Part shown: piece by piece, positions 1-10,186 of the stretch
Layout: each line of letters begins with the position of its first letter
Numbering within the stretch: the first letter of the stretch is position 1
Assembly (NCBI GenBank): GCA_017893485.1
Contig: CM030363.1
Span: 115,172,004-115,236,003, forward strand
Direction: 5' to 3'
Origin: Hemerocallis citrina
Lineage: Eukaryota; Streptophyta; Magnoliopsida; Asparagales; Asphodelaceae
DNA: 64,000 bases
The notes under the pieces: model-generated
The model's input: the letters and a program-made list of their open reading frames with translations, nothing else
What the model was told of the DNA's origin: nothing
The model's database searches: none
Position numbers and translations under genes: made by a program

Positions 1-1027
1 GTCTTGCACAGCAGAGCATCGGAAGCTTGGTGGATTAGCATGAGAGTCTTAAAGCTTTTGATGTGGTCCACGGGGTGAGACTCCCTGGAATAGGTCTCGA
101 ACTGTGGAGGCTTGAAGCTTATTGGAATGGGCGCCTCCATGATGGTACGAGAGAAAGGAGGTCGGCTCGGGCGGAGGGTCCTTCCTCTAAGCTCTTCTTC
201 TCTGTCTAGCTGACCCAAGCGCCTTTCCATTTTGTGTAGTCGACGGTAGACAGTGTCATCCCTTCGACGGTAGTCGAACGAGCCTCTGGACTCATCTTCG
301 TAAGAGAGAGAGCGGGGGCTACAACGACGGTAGCTCCGGGAGTGGCGAGGACTAGGAATGTGCTGGGGGTTGCTAGGAGCTGGAGGAGGAGTCAGGGAAC
401 GTCAGCGAGGGCTTTGGATCGGAGAAGGAGTGGGGGCCCTTTGAGCACCATTATTGTTGGTTCGGAGATTGAGGGCTTGTAAGATGGTTGCTTGGAATTG
501 CTGGAACTCGGCACGGGTGATGGGCGCCTCATCATTGCTCAGGGGTTGCCGACCGGCTGGAGAAGGGGGTCTTCTCCTATGGTGGCCTGGGGACTCTCTC
601 CGCCCTCTGCGAGGAGGGGACCTTCTGTATTCTCGGCGATAAGGAGATCGCTCATTTAGACGGTGTTGGCGGGAGGCTCCCTCTCGGCCCACCTTTCATC
701 CAAACAGCGGCGAAGATCCTCTTCTTTGCGCCGATTGTCTAGAGTGTTGCGGAGGTCATCGGATGCTCGGGGATTGTGAGATGCCATGGAATCAGTAGAG
801 GGGTTGTGCACGGAGACGTGATCATGTTGGAGAGGTTGTTTCTGGGGATCGGGACGGGAGCCCCCCGCAACGGCGTTCTGAGGAGGAGGTTGGTCCTACC
901 GCGGGGCTTGATCATGTTGAGGGGGAAGTCCCTGTGGCTGGACTGTTTGGAGAGGGACCTCCTGTTGTGGTTGAGGGGGAGTGGGTCCGCGGTTGGACCC
1001 TCGGGATCTCAGCCTTCGGGGAGGCAT
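1..1027 (-). pseudogene. gag fragment of Tat-like element 0
   Basis: The likely start codon is at 1027-1025 and begins MPPRRLRSRGSNRG, the same basic start seen in elements 1 and 2. The best open piece (692-402) is rich in Arg and Ser and contains ITRAEFQQFQATILQALNLR, which recurs in element 1 gag. That piece is not in frame with the start codon, so at least one indel has broken the gene. The capsid core would lie left of the window. Gag packages element RNA; this copy cannot encode an intact one. Confidence 0.7.
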
Positions 1028-1079
1028 AGTTGGGTAGGTCTGACCTGACGGGAAGAGGAAGGGCTGCTATTTGTTGTTC

Positions 1080-1097
1080 CCACAGACGGTGCCAATC
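1080..1097 (-). promoter_or_regulatory. Primer-binding site of element 0
   Basis: On the minus strand the LTR is followed within a few bases by TGGCACCGTCTGTGGG, complementary to a tRNA 3' end with CCA. Element 1 (46231-46247) and element 2 (45577-45593) have TGGCGCC at the same place. The exact tRNA cannot be named from the sequence alone. Confidence 0.7.
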
Positions 1098-1691
1098 TGT
1101 TACCACTAAATCTAGTGTGGGGGCAAACAGATGAATTTGTGGATTCTTGGAAAACTTAAATAGCAAACCTGAAACCTGTTCTGCCGGAGCTTGGCCGTTA
1201 ACTCCTGCTGCACACCTGCAAAAAGGTGCGAGACACCGGGGTTGATCCCGGCGACGCACCCTCCGACGCTCAAGTCAATAACCAGAAGAGATTATGAGAG
1301 AGCGTAAATTGGCAAAAGATTGATTACCTTTTAATGGTGGTGGATGGGGGGTATTTATAGCTGCCGTTGGGGTCAGATTAGGAATGTAATTCCTGTGATC
1401 AGATAAGGAATGTAATCCCTAATCCCCAGTGAAAGGATAGATGTGAATCAGGGTCGTTGATTAGTATTAATCAGAAACCCTAATTCTATCATGCTGGACT
1501 GGGCTTATTTCGGGTTGGGACCCATACCCAGTTGAGGTGGATCCGTTCATGGGTTATTGGGTCTTTGGGGAAAAGACCCAGGACCCACTTCAAACCCGTT
1601 TGTGAAGTGAAATTACCATTTTGCCCTTAGGCTTTAAGATTCACGCCCGATTTGGACGGTTCCGATTTAATCCCATTTTTTAGCCATATCA
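1098..1691 (-). repeat. LTR of element 0 (5' LTR of a minus-strand element)
   Basis: The 594-bp segment begins tgttaccact and ends agccatatca, the TG...CA form. It resembles the LTRs at 7333, 20578, 45594, 46248 and 62739 along its whole length. It is the 5' LTR because a primer-binding site, not a polypurine tract, borders its inner side. Confidence 0.88.
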
Positions 1692-1716
1692 TATACATAT
1701 ATGAGAAACAACGGTA

Positions 1717-2555
1717 TTGAAAACTCTACGTCGTTTTTGTTTTGCAATTGTTACTTTATTTAGTACTCAATATATGAGGAAACCAACACCAGCCAATGTG
1801 GAAAGACTACTCGGAGAGAACAGGACTCGAGGCTTCCCTGGGATGTTGGGTAGTGTAGATTGCATGCATTGGAAGTGGAAAAATTATCCAGCAGCATGGC
1901 ATGGTCAGTACACAGGACATATTTGGGAACCGACTATTATTCTCGAAGCAGTTGCTTCTTATGATCTTTGGTTCTGGCATTCATTCTTCGGAATGCCAGG
2001 ATGCAATAATGATCTAATTGTGCTGAACCGGTCAACTTTATTTAATGAGATTCTTGATGGTTGTGAACCTCCTGCTAATTTTGTCATCAACAACAATAAT
2101 TACAATATGGGCTATTATTTAGCGGATGGTATATACCCACCCTTGGCAACCATCGTCTAAACTTACACCACACCAGATACACAAAGAAAAAGAAATTTGC
2201 AGAAATGCAAGAGGGTGCAAGAAAAGATGTGGAACATGCTTTTGGAGTTTTACAATCACGATTTGCAATAGTGAAGGGTCCAACACGTATATGGGATGCA
2301 GATAGTCTGTCATATATTATGAAAACATGTATCATCTTACACAACATGATTGTTGAGGATGAACGTGACAAAGGAATTCTTGATTATGATTATGATCAAA
2401 TTCCTGACTCGATTGGGATCGAACCAAGCACAGGTGGACCAATTGATGAACAAGGCCATATCGTTCGCAATGTCATTCTATATGATCAGCAAAAACATCA
2501 TGCACTTCGTCAAGATCTTATGGAGCATGTTTGGAATCAATATGGAGATGAGTAA
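1717..2555 (+). pseudogene. PIF/Harbinger transposase (DDE_Tnp_4, HARBI1-like), truncated and frameshifted
   Basis: Two open pieces in different frames (1717-2160 and 2205-2555) together resemble the catalytic half of plant PIF/Harbinger transposases. The first holds GFPGMLGSVDCMHWKWKNYP, the block with the first catalytic Asp, then GHIWEPTIILEAVASYDLWF. The second holds EGARKDVEHAFGVLQSRFAI and the C-terminal ILHNMIVEDE motif. One indel near 2150-2160 breaks the frame. The 5' end is replaced by element 0. The family excises and inserts DNA at TWA targets with a Myb-like partner protein, which is not seen here. Confidence 0.9.
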
Positions 2556-3116
2556 CTGCACTTAACATGTATTACTATGTATTTCCATTTTCTTGTAACT
2601 TTTACTTTGATGAAATAATTATAAACGTAGTTAATGTACTACTTTGAACTATGATACACAAATTTGAAATCGTATAGTAAGTGAGCTAACTGTTTTTTCG
2701 GTCGGAGTTCCTAATATTACCTTAAACGTAGAAAATATACGCTCCCAAAACTATCCCCTGGATTGATCGTTACCGTTCATTGGATCTTGAGTTATACTAA
2801 TCCAAGTCTAGCACAGAAGAACATCTTCCTGAGCCGTATATGCTCTCCCCCTTGCACTTCGGCTCGCTATTGATTTTCTTTCACAAATAACTCAATACAA
2901 GACAGAGAGGTAATAGAAACTTGAGATCTGAAAGTTTTTTAAGACAATTGTGATGCTAATATTCGGTTCAGGATGGGTACTATATATACAAAATTTTAGT
3001 GAGATGTTCAGATAAAGAAAGAGTTGTTGGATTGATCTTGGAAAGCAAAAAAGAGCCATTGAATGAAGAAGAGGCAAAATGGTAATTCAATATTTTTTTT
3101 TAAAAAAAACCCAACG
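2556..3116. other. AT-rich remnant downstream of the Harbinger transposase
   Basis: No gene is supported. It probably holds the 3' untranslated part and remnant of the Harbinger element, but I could not find its terminal inverted repeat. Confidence 0.4.
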
Positions 3117-3301
3117 GACGCAACTTGAAGTTGCGTCTAACAAAACCGGATGAGAGGGACGCAACTTCAAGTTGCGTCCGAGGGGGTACTTCGTTTTGGG
3201 ATATTTTTTTTCGATTTTTTTTTTGGAGGGACGCAATGTGAAGTTGCGTTTGACAATTAAATTAATATTTTTTTTAGAGAGACTCAACTTGAAGTTGCGT
3301 C
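3117..3301. repeat. Four near-perfect 21-23 bp palindromes
   Basis: Copies lie at 3117-3137, 3157-3179, 3230-3250 and 3281-3301. Each is a variant of GACGCAACTT-N-AAGTTGCGTC with a single central base, so each can form a nearly loopless hairpin. The first two are perfect; the third and fourth have mismatches in the left arm only. Short T- and A-rich stretches separate them. Confidence 0.85.
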
Positions 3302-3349
3302 ATTTAAATTATGCATAATTCTCATATTTACTCATTTATAGCAATCTAT

Positions 3350-4550
3350 TGTTAGGGTTATATACTGAAAGCATCACTTTTATATTAACTTTATTTCCTT
3401 ATTTTTTTTTTTGAATGAGAATCATATGGGCATATGTTTGCATATTGTGTTTATTATAATATTAATGCAAGTATCTGATATTCTATAAGGTTGATAATAT
3501 GGTGTGAGGTGACACACAGAAGATCATATTATCAGTTCCCTATGGAATATATAAATAGTTCACAACCTAGACGAACTTGGATAATCCATTGGAAAGGTTG
3601 TAGTGTAATCTGGTATTAGTCTATCTTGACTATAGGTTTACACTAGTACACTTTTTGTGTATTGAACAGGACCACTTGAGGTTGTTCTCTTTGTACTGAC
3701 TATAAAAGAGAACAAGCACCTCTGTTATTATGGATGCTTATGCTCTTAATCCGGATATAATAACAGACATGTATATGCAGTGTGCATTACTTTGACTCAT
3801 AAAAGAGTGAGATTCATTATGGATCAACAACCTCTATGAATTGGGTAATAGCATTGTATGTATGATGGGCTGTTGATTGTAAAAGGAATCCATGTCCCGA
3901 TACATCGGGTTGATGATGTCCCCTTAAGGAGCTCATAAGGATTGTCATGTAAACCCTGCAGGTGGATTACATCCGACATGACAAATAAAGTTGAGTGGTA
4001 CTACTTAAGGATAAAAGATGTTGATCAATATAGTTGTCAGTAACTTAATTTGATCGACGGACATTCGATATCTTAACATGGGGAGCTCAACGAGCATATA
4101 ATAAAAGGAGCCCATAAATATAATTTGGGATTAGGAAGGTAGTGCAACAATAGCTCCTTAGTGGACCGAGCTATTGTTAATGGGCCTGGGTTGTGTGTTC
4201 GGGCTGAACACGGGATACCCAGATTCGTTAGGAGACCTAACCCTAATTTCTCCTCATGGTCCCTGCCATAGTCTTATATATATCCTCTATTTCTCTGGCC
4301 GTCATTGAGAATCTGAAATATAAGATTTTTTCTCAAAACTCGTGATTCACGTAAGGAGAGAAAGAGAGGTCAGCCAAGGAGAAAAAAGGTTGGGAGATCG
4401 TCACCCACACGACGTCCAACCCGAGGAAGGAATACGTGCAGAAGATCTTGGGGTCGCTGCCGTCTTCTTCTTATCGCAGGTATAATTCGTGAACCCTAGA
4501 TTCCGCTATATAGGGTTAGATCACGTATTTAATCTGTTAAATTTTTAACA
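3350..4550 (+). repeat. Probable solo LTR, 1.2 kb
   Basis: The segment starts TGTTAGGGTT and ends TTTTTAACA, giving inverted ends TGTTA/TAACA. It has no coding capacity. A TATA-like run (cttatatatatcc near 4273) is followed by an untranslated-leader-like stretch, the layout of an LTR promoter. No primer-binding site or polypurine tract borders it, so a solo LTR left by recombination fits best. The flanks tctat and atcga do not form a clean 5-bp duplication. Confidence 0.5.
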
Positions 4551-4816
4551 ATCGATACGCATACCAATCCGTAGTCCTCGGAATCATCTCAGTTCCATCA
4601 TCTATTGTCGCAAAATATGCAAAATATGCATATTTAGCAAACGACTGCAGCGCATTTTTTGCGAAAATATGCATTTTATGCATATTTAGCAAACGACTAC
4701 AGATGCTCTTAACAGATGAATATGTATAATGTATTTTTTCAAACGTTTTATTGATATTTTGTACTCGGGTTAAACGTTGGGGGTACTTTGTTTTTTACCC
4801 TTAAAAAAACTACTAA
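4551..4816. other. Short AT-rich spacer with MITE-like debris
   Basis: Two copies of atgcatatttagcaaacgact (about 4626 and 4676) precede gatgctcttaa at 4690-4700, which looks like the right end of another TAA-flanked MITE of the 61768 type. Its left end was not found. No gene is seen. Confidence 0.4.
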
Positions 4817-4998
4817 GAGCATTTGTAGTCATTTGCCAATTACCCTTTTTTTGGAAAAAATGAGAAAAAAATGCTCTAGTCGTTAGCCATTTATCCATTT
4901 TCTGGGTCTGACATGAACAGTCATTTGCCAAATATGGGAGACGAAATGACTTTTGCCAAAATATAGCTAACGAGGGATAATTTTTCATCCGTTTAATG

Positions 4999-5515
4999 CG
5001 ACGAAAGATTATCTTTCATCGAAGAAGTCGGACGAAAAATGAAACACTGTCCCTACACAATCGCAGCTCAAATCTCATTGGACGAAAGATAATACATCGT
5101 CGCTTCACTTTTTTGGCTAACACTTCGACGGACGGAAGATAAAACATCGTCTTTATTTATTTTTATTTTTTTAAAATTAAAAAACGGCCGGACGGGAGAT
5201 GAATCCCCGTTCCATTTAAAATTTTAAAAAAAAATAGAAATGAAGTGGGACGGGAGATAAAGCCCGTCCTATACATTTCTTTGTTTAAATTTTTTATAAA
5301 ACCACCATATAATAATTTCTATAGGTTAAAGTTAGGTTTAAAAGTTAATTAATTAATAATTAAGAAATAATTAGGATTAATTTAAGATTTATTAAGGAAT
5401 TAATTATGATTTAAAGTTTTTAAATTTTTTTTAAAATGAGATAGACGGGAAATCATTCCCCGTCTGTTCAATTTTTTTTCTTTTTTTGGCCTGAGACAAA
5501 AGGTAATCTTTCGTC
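4999..5515. repeat. Series of short hairpins with a GACGRRAGAT-type stem
   Basis: Imperfect palindromes recur near 4999, 5080, 5139, 5190, 5249, 5443 and 5498. Each has an arm like gacgaaagat or gacgggagat and a return arm ending cgtc. The best (4999-5021) is nearly perfect. They lie within the left arm of the MITE. Confidence 0.55.
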
Positions 5516-5527
5516 TGAGATTTTAAA

Positions 5528-5700
5528 TAGGGATGGTATACCGTACCGTACCGTACAAAAATTACTCTACCGTCTACCGTACCGGAGTACTTGGTACACA
5601 AATTTCTCTACCATTACCGTGCCAAAATTTTGGTACTACCGAGTTCGGTAATACCAAAATATTAGTATGGTAATGGTAGTTCCATGGTAGTACCGGACAT
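5528..5700 (+). repeat. hAT left terminal and subterminal repeats
   Basis: The terminal inverted repeat is followed by many ccgtacc/ggtac copies, probable transposase-binding sites by analogy with other hAT elements. The right end (48162-48325) has the matching set. Confidence 0.8.
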
Positions 5701-5919
5701 CAAGAAATATGGATGTACCAATTTCAAACTTTATTTCTCATGACCGAGTGGCACAATAAACAAGCCATTCTAGGTTATTAAAAGCAGATTGTCGTACATA
5801 AGGATTCAGTACATTCATATAGATAAAATTTCCAGATACCAGATTGACATGTTTCGTGAAAGAATGATCAATAACAAAATTAATAGTCTAGGTTATTAAA
5901 AGCAAAATGAATTAAATAC

Positions 5920-6318
5920 CTTTGCATTCTCTTTGTATGGTAAACTTCCCTGCTATGATCTCCATTATATTGTAAAATCCTCACCTACAAATGAGAAGTT
6001 CAAATTTTTTTAACAGATCATATATCTGTTAGATATTCATATGACCGCCAGCCAGGACAAGGAATACAACTTACCGTTCTATCATAAGATTCGGTCACAA
6101 ATTCACGACCAGTTGGAGAAAAATCAATATCCATCTTGAATTCAAAATTATTGATGCAAAAACATATTAGAATCATACACAGAGAAACACTGTATAGTGC
6201 TAAACTTGTATATATTGGACCATGTTACATACGCTGCAGAGACATGATTTGGATGCACACGCTTAGCTTCATCCAATTTTCTAGCATCATAGCTATAACA
6301 GTTGCAATCTTCATTTTC
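5920..6318 (-). pseudogene. Captured DCAF13/SOF1 (WD-repeat protein) gene fragment, three exons with introns
   Basis: Read on the minus strand, three exon-like blocks have splice signals on most sides. Exon a (6318-6233) reads ENEDCNCYSYDARKLDEAKR and onward, after a TTTAG acceptor. Exon b (6134-6075) reads MDIDFSPTGREFVTESYDRT and ends at GTAAG. Exon c (5984-5920) reads VRILQYNGDHSREVYHTKRM between GTAG and GTATT. These match consecutive blocks of DCAF13/SOF1, a nucleolar WD40 protein of small-subunit rRNA processing, as I remember the family. Introns are retained, so the copy was taken from genomic DNA. The a-b junction does not keep frame, and the rest of the gene is missing. Confidence 0.85.
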
Positions 6319-6994
6319 CTAAAGCACCAAAGAGATGAGTATTGACGGTTCGAGTGATGTCAAAAACTGAAGTTAATAAAGTTAGTATAACTATTAAATT
6401 TAATTGGAATATTAAAAAGTAAAACAAGAACCGGGCCAAGCTGCACCACTTTACTACAACCAGGCTAAGCTGCACCAATTTAATTGGAATATTAAACGGT
6501 TGTTCATCCTTAATTACAAACTGCACCACTTTTAACTCAAGCCTCTTTTGATTAAAAGTATGAGGGACAATTTGGCCACCCATCATCTTATTTGTTAAGA
6601 CCGATTGGGTACTATCATTGCTCTTTATGTAGAGTGGAGAAGTTTTGCACACCTTCCTAAGATGATGCAAGATACTTGAAGTTCCATTTCTAATCAGATG
6701 GCAAGGTAACTCTGCTTTGCAATAATTGCATATTGCAAGGTGAATCACTTCCCCTTTATTATTCTTTCTTTGAACCTTAACGCTATGTTTCCATGCCTCT
6801 GACTTCCCAGGAGCTCCAACTGCAGCACGCTTGCAACTATCTTCATTACGACTACTTTCAATAGCAACTATTACTTCAGGGTTAGGGGTTGTGGCTGGAA
6901 TTGGATTTGAAGGTGTGGGTTGTGTGGCTTCACCGGTGGCAGTGGAACCCGTAGGAGTACTACTGCTATTCATACTAGTAGCCGTAGATACCAT
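6311..6994 (-). pseudogene. hAT transposase, N-terminal BED zinc-finger fragment
   Basis: A 227-codon minus-strand reading frame begins with a Ser/Thr/Pro-rich segment (residues 1-55). A BED-type finger follows (about 65-120): aromatic SEAWKHSVKV, then CNYCKAELPCHL and SSILHHLRKVC as zinc ligands. After it, IVPHTFNQKRLELKVV and FVIKDEQPFN match the linker that precedes the hAT catalytic domain. The frame then leaves recognisable transposase sequence near 6500 and runs into the acceptor of the captured DCAF13 exon. The RNase H-like catalytic core and C-terminal dimerisation region are absent. Confidence 0.85.
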
Positions 6995-7327
6995 ATTACC
7001 TACAATAAATTTAGAAAAATAAGAGTTAGTGCAAAAAAAATCAAACTTGTATATCTCAGCTGTTGTTTACAGCTAGCTAGAGCAGACAAGGTTAGAGAAC
7101 GTAAAAGACTTCAAAGTTGGTCGAGTTAGTGAGTCAAACTCAATATTCAGCCAAATCAAGCGAGATTACTTAGTAATAGACCCCAAAAATACCTGAGTTA
7201 CATCCCTCTATCTACAAGTATGAATAGGTGAATGTCTTTTAATAGTATATGTAATTACTTTGCATGTGAACAACAAAAAAAACTCAATATTCGGCTGCAA
7301 TACCCTATTGAACTAAATAGTATGATA

Positions 7328-7332
7328 GTATC
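7328..7332. repeat. Target-site duplication of Tat element 1, left copy (GTATC)
   Basis: gtatc immediately precedes the LTR at 7333 and recurs immediately after the LTR ending at 46833 (46834-46838). This pairs the two LTRs as ends of one insertion. Confidence 0.9.
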
Positions 7333-7928
7333 TGTTGCCGCTGAATCTGGTGTGGGGGCAAACAGATAGTATTTGTGGTTTCTTGGGAAACTTTGAATAA
7401 CAAACCTGTTACCTGTTCCGCCGGAGTTTGACCGTTGCTCCCGCCATTCACCTGCAAGAAGTGCGAGACACCGGGGTTGTTCCCGGCGACGCACCCTCCG
7501 ACGCTCAAGTCAGTAATCAGAAGTGATTATGAATGAACGCAAAAACTGGCAAAAGATTGATTACCTCTTAATGGAGATGGATGGGGGGTATTTATAGGCG
7601 CCACTGGGATTAGATTAGGAATGTAATCCCTGTGGTCAGATAAGGAATGTAATCCCTAATCCCCTGGTGAAAGGATAGATGTGAATCAAGGCCGTTGATT
7701 AGTATTAATCAGAAACCCTAATTCTATCCTTTCTGGATCGGGTTTAATGCGGGTTGAAACCCACACCCAGTTGAGGTGGATCCGTTCGCAGGTTAGTGGG
7801 TCTTCGAGGAGGAGAACCCGTACCCGCTTCAGACCCATTGGTAGGTGAAATTACCGTTTTACCCCTGGGCTTTAAGATTCGTGCCCGATTTGGACGGTTC
7901 CGAATTAACCCCATTTTTAGCCATATCA
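7333..7928 (-). repeat. 3' LTR of Tat element 1
   Basis: It is 596 bp, tgttgccgct to agccatatca. Its inner side is bordered by the polypurine tract (7929-7943). It keeps 10 bp (around 7528) that the 46248 partner lacks. Confidence 0.93.
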
Positions 7929-7943
7929 CGAGCCCCCCACTCC
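7929..7943 (-). promoter_or_regulatory. Polypurine tract of Tat element 1
   Basis: The minus strand reads GGAGTGGGGGGCTCG directly before the 3' LTR. The same tract occurs at 21155-21169 (element 2) and 63321-63335. It would prime plus-strand DNA synthesis during reverse transcription. Confidence 0.85.
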
Positions 7944-8584
7944 CGAAGACTGAGTTTGATCAGCCTTTGATGAGTAGTTTTACTGTTTTAATGGCTGGTG
8001 GAGTTGTATCGGAGCCCAAATGGAAGGTTTTGAATCTTTGAAGGAGGTAGTGCGGTGATTTTTCAAGTTGGTTGCACCTTGAGTTGCTCTGGAGCTCTTC
8101 TGGTTATTCGGTGATTTTTATCTACTTTTTCGGATTATTTATTTAATTTTGCGATGTGTTTACCAGTCGTTCGGGGGTCTTAACAACACATTCTAGGAAA
8201 TAATTGTTCGTTCAGGGGCCCAAAAATATTTTCCCGAATTTATAATTATTTTCTAGAATTTTTAGTCAATTTTCCCGAATTTTTAGTAATTTTTTTGCAA
8301 TTTTTAAATAAATAAAATACCGAATTATGGCATGGCGCGATCTGGACCGTTGATCTTGAGCGAGCGCGGTTTTCTAGAAGATCAGATGGACAGAGTCGCT
8401 CGGCGGTATTTTTCTCACTTTTGTAGGTCGGATGGGCACTTGCTCGGAATCCGAGCGAAGTGGCTCGGTTCGTCCCTCGCACAAGTGGCTCGGATCGCTA
8501 GTCGCTCAGCTCGGAATACCGAGCGACGTGGAGCGATCTGAGCCGTTGGATCTTTACGCGAATCTTGGGACAGGCATGGTTCCC

Positions 8585-9840
8585 AAGAAAATACTATCTT
8601 GTCGTTTAGTGGACGTGGCGCGATCGGGGTCGTCCATCATCTGAGGCGCGAATTTCATAATGATCCAACGATTGGAGACGCTCGGCAGCAATTTTCTTCA
8701 CTTTCGAGAGTCGGATTGGCACTTGCTCAGAATTCGAGCGATATGGCTCGATTTTACCCTCACGCAAGTGGCTCGGATTGCTAGTCGCTCGGCTCGGAAT
8801 ACCGAGCGACGTGGAGTGATCTGAGCCGTTGGATCTTGACGCGAATCTTGGGGCAGGCATGGTTTCCAAGAAAACACTATCTTGTCGTTTAGTGGACGTG
8901 GCGCGATCGGGGTCGTCCATCATCTGAGGCGCGAATTTCGTAATGATCCAACGATTGGAGACGCTCGGCAGCAATTTTCTTCACTTTCGAGGGTCGGATT
9001 GGCACTTGCTCGGAATCCGAGCGATATGGCTCGGTTTTACCCTCGCGCAAGTGGCTCGAATTGCTAGTCGCTCGGCTCGGAATACCGAGCGACGTGGAGC
9101 GATCTCAGCCGTTGGATGACGGCACAGATCTCGATGCAGGCACGATTCCCAAGAAAACACTATCATGTTGTTTAGTAACGCTGGCATGATCTGGGCCGTC
9201 CGATCAAAATCTAGCGCGAATCTTGAGGAGAAAGTGGTTTTTCTCCATTTCGTAGCTCGGATTGGCACTTGCTCGGAATCCGAGCGATATGGCTCGGATC
9301 GCCTGTCGCTCAGCTGTTCGATCTGAGGGACGTGGGGCGATCTCAGCCGTTTGATGTTGGCACAGATCTCGAGGCAGGTACGGTTCCCAAGAAAACACTA
9401 TCTTGTCGTTTAGTGATGCTGGCATGATCTGGGCAGTCTGATCGAAATCTAGCACGAATCTTGAGGAGAAAGTGGTTTTTCTCCATTTCATAGCTCATAT
9501 TGGCACTTGCTCGGAATCCGAGTGATATGGCTCGGATCGCCTGTCGCTCGGCTGTTCGATCCGAGGGACGTGGGGCGATCGCAGTCGTTGGATGTTGGCA
9601 CAGATCTCGAGGCAGGCACGGTTCCCAAGAAAACACTACCTTGTCGTTTAGTGACGCTGGCATGATCTGGGCCGTCTGATCGAAATCTAGCGTGAATCTT
9701 GAGGAGAAAGTGGTTTTTCTCCATTTCGTAGCTCGGATTGGCACTTTCTCGGAATCCGAGCGATATGGCTCGGATCGCCTGTCGCTCGGCTGTTCGATCC
9801 GAGGGACTTGGGGCGATCTGAGCTGTTGGATGTGGAGTGC
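8585..9840. repeat. Tandem repeat zone of element 1, about 283-bp then 240-bp units
   Basis: The marker caagaaaacactat recurs at intervals of about 283, 283, 240 and 240 bp (markers near 8590, 8873, 9157, 9393, 9632). Units share cgagcgatatggctcggat and gatctgagccgttgga blocks. Each contains a hairpin with CACTA/TAGTG arms around a 10-base loop. The zone lies between the 3' LTR and the promoter of the opposite-strand gene. No coding sequence is supported. Confidence 0.85.
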
Positions 9841-9990
9841 CGAGCTGCTTTACTTAGGGGGTCGAAACGTCGCTCCCTTTGCCATTAGTCGTCTCTCTTC
9901 ATTACTTAGCCGTTTGGGCTTTCGTAACGGTTCAAGGGAGGCCCAAGAGTCGCGCCCTTACGTTACAAAGCCCAAGAGGCGTCGTTTTCA

Positions 9991-9998
9991 CTATAAGT
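9991..9998 (+). promoter_or_regulatory. TATA box of the opposite-strand gene, element 1
   Basis: ctataagt is followed by a CT-rich leader (ttcaccccctcaacacttca) and, about 190 bp on, by the start codon at 10187. Element 2 has ctataaat at the equivalent place (23752) with the same leader type. Confidence 0.65.
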
Positions 9999-10186
9999 TT
10001 TCACCCCCTCAACACTTCACCTCATTTCTCACTTTCACTTTCTCACTCTTGATTTTTACTTGCAAGCGAAGCTGTTAGCTCTCGAGTGGCGCTGCTAGCT
10101 GTCGCGGCCAGGCATTTTATTCTCCGGTGATCTTTCCGGCCGTAATAGTCACTTCAAGGTCAGTCCCTCTCCCCATCTTTGTAAAA

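Larger units (their letters stand above)
1..1691 (-). mobile_element. Tat/Retand-like Ty3/gypsy element 0, 5' end only
   Basis: The minus strand carries, from right to left, an LTR (1098-1691), a primer-binding site beside it, a short leader and the start of gag, which leaves the window at base 1. The sequence parallels the gag of the better preserved element 1 at 19560-20576. The 5-bp target copy on the right should be tatac (1692-1696); its partner lies outside the window. The insertion cut into a PIF/Harbinger transposase gene. Lineage is inferred from similarity to elements 1 and 2, whose pol genes are visible. Confidence 0.85.

Noticed and set aside
3350..4550. A full-length retrotransposon between 3.3 and 4.6 kb
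   Set aside because: No primer-binding site, polypurine tract, second LTR or coding sequence; called only as a probable solo LTR.
7796..8041. Short + strand ORFs overlapping Tat LTR ends (7796, 20914, 45930)
   Set aside because: They lie across the LTR end and polypurine tract on the antisense strand and have no shared product beyond LTR similarity.
8606..9744. Repeated minus- and plus-strand ORFs in the 8.6-9.8 kb zone
   Set aside because: They reflect the tandem repeat lacking stops in some frames; product is low-complexity and not conserved in element 2.
8600..9800. Could the regularly spaced repeats be a CRISPR array?
   Set aside because: Units are 240-283 bp with no unique spacers, in eukaryotic transposon context.
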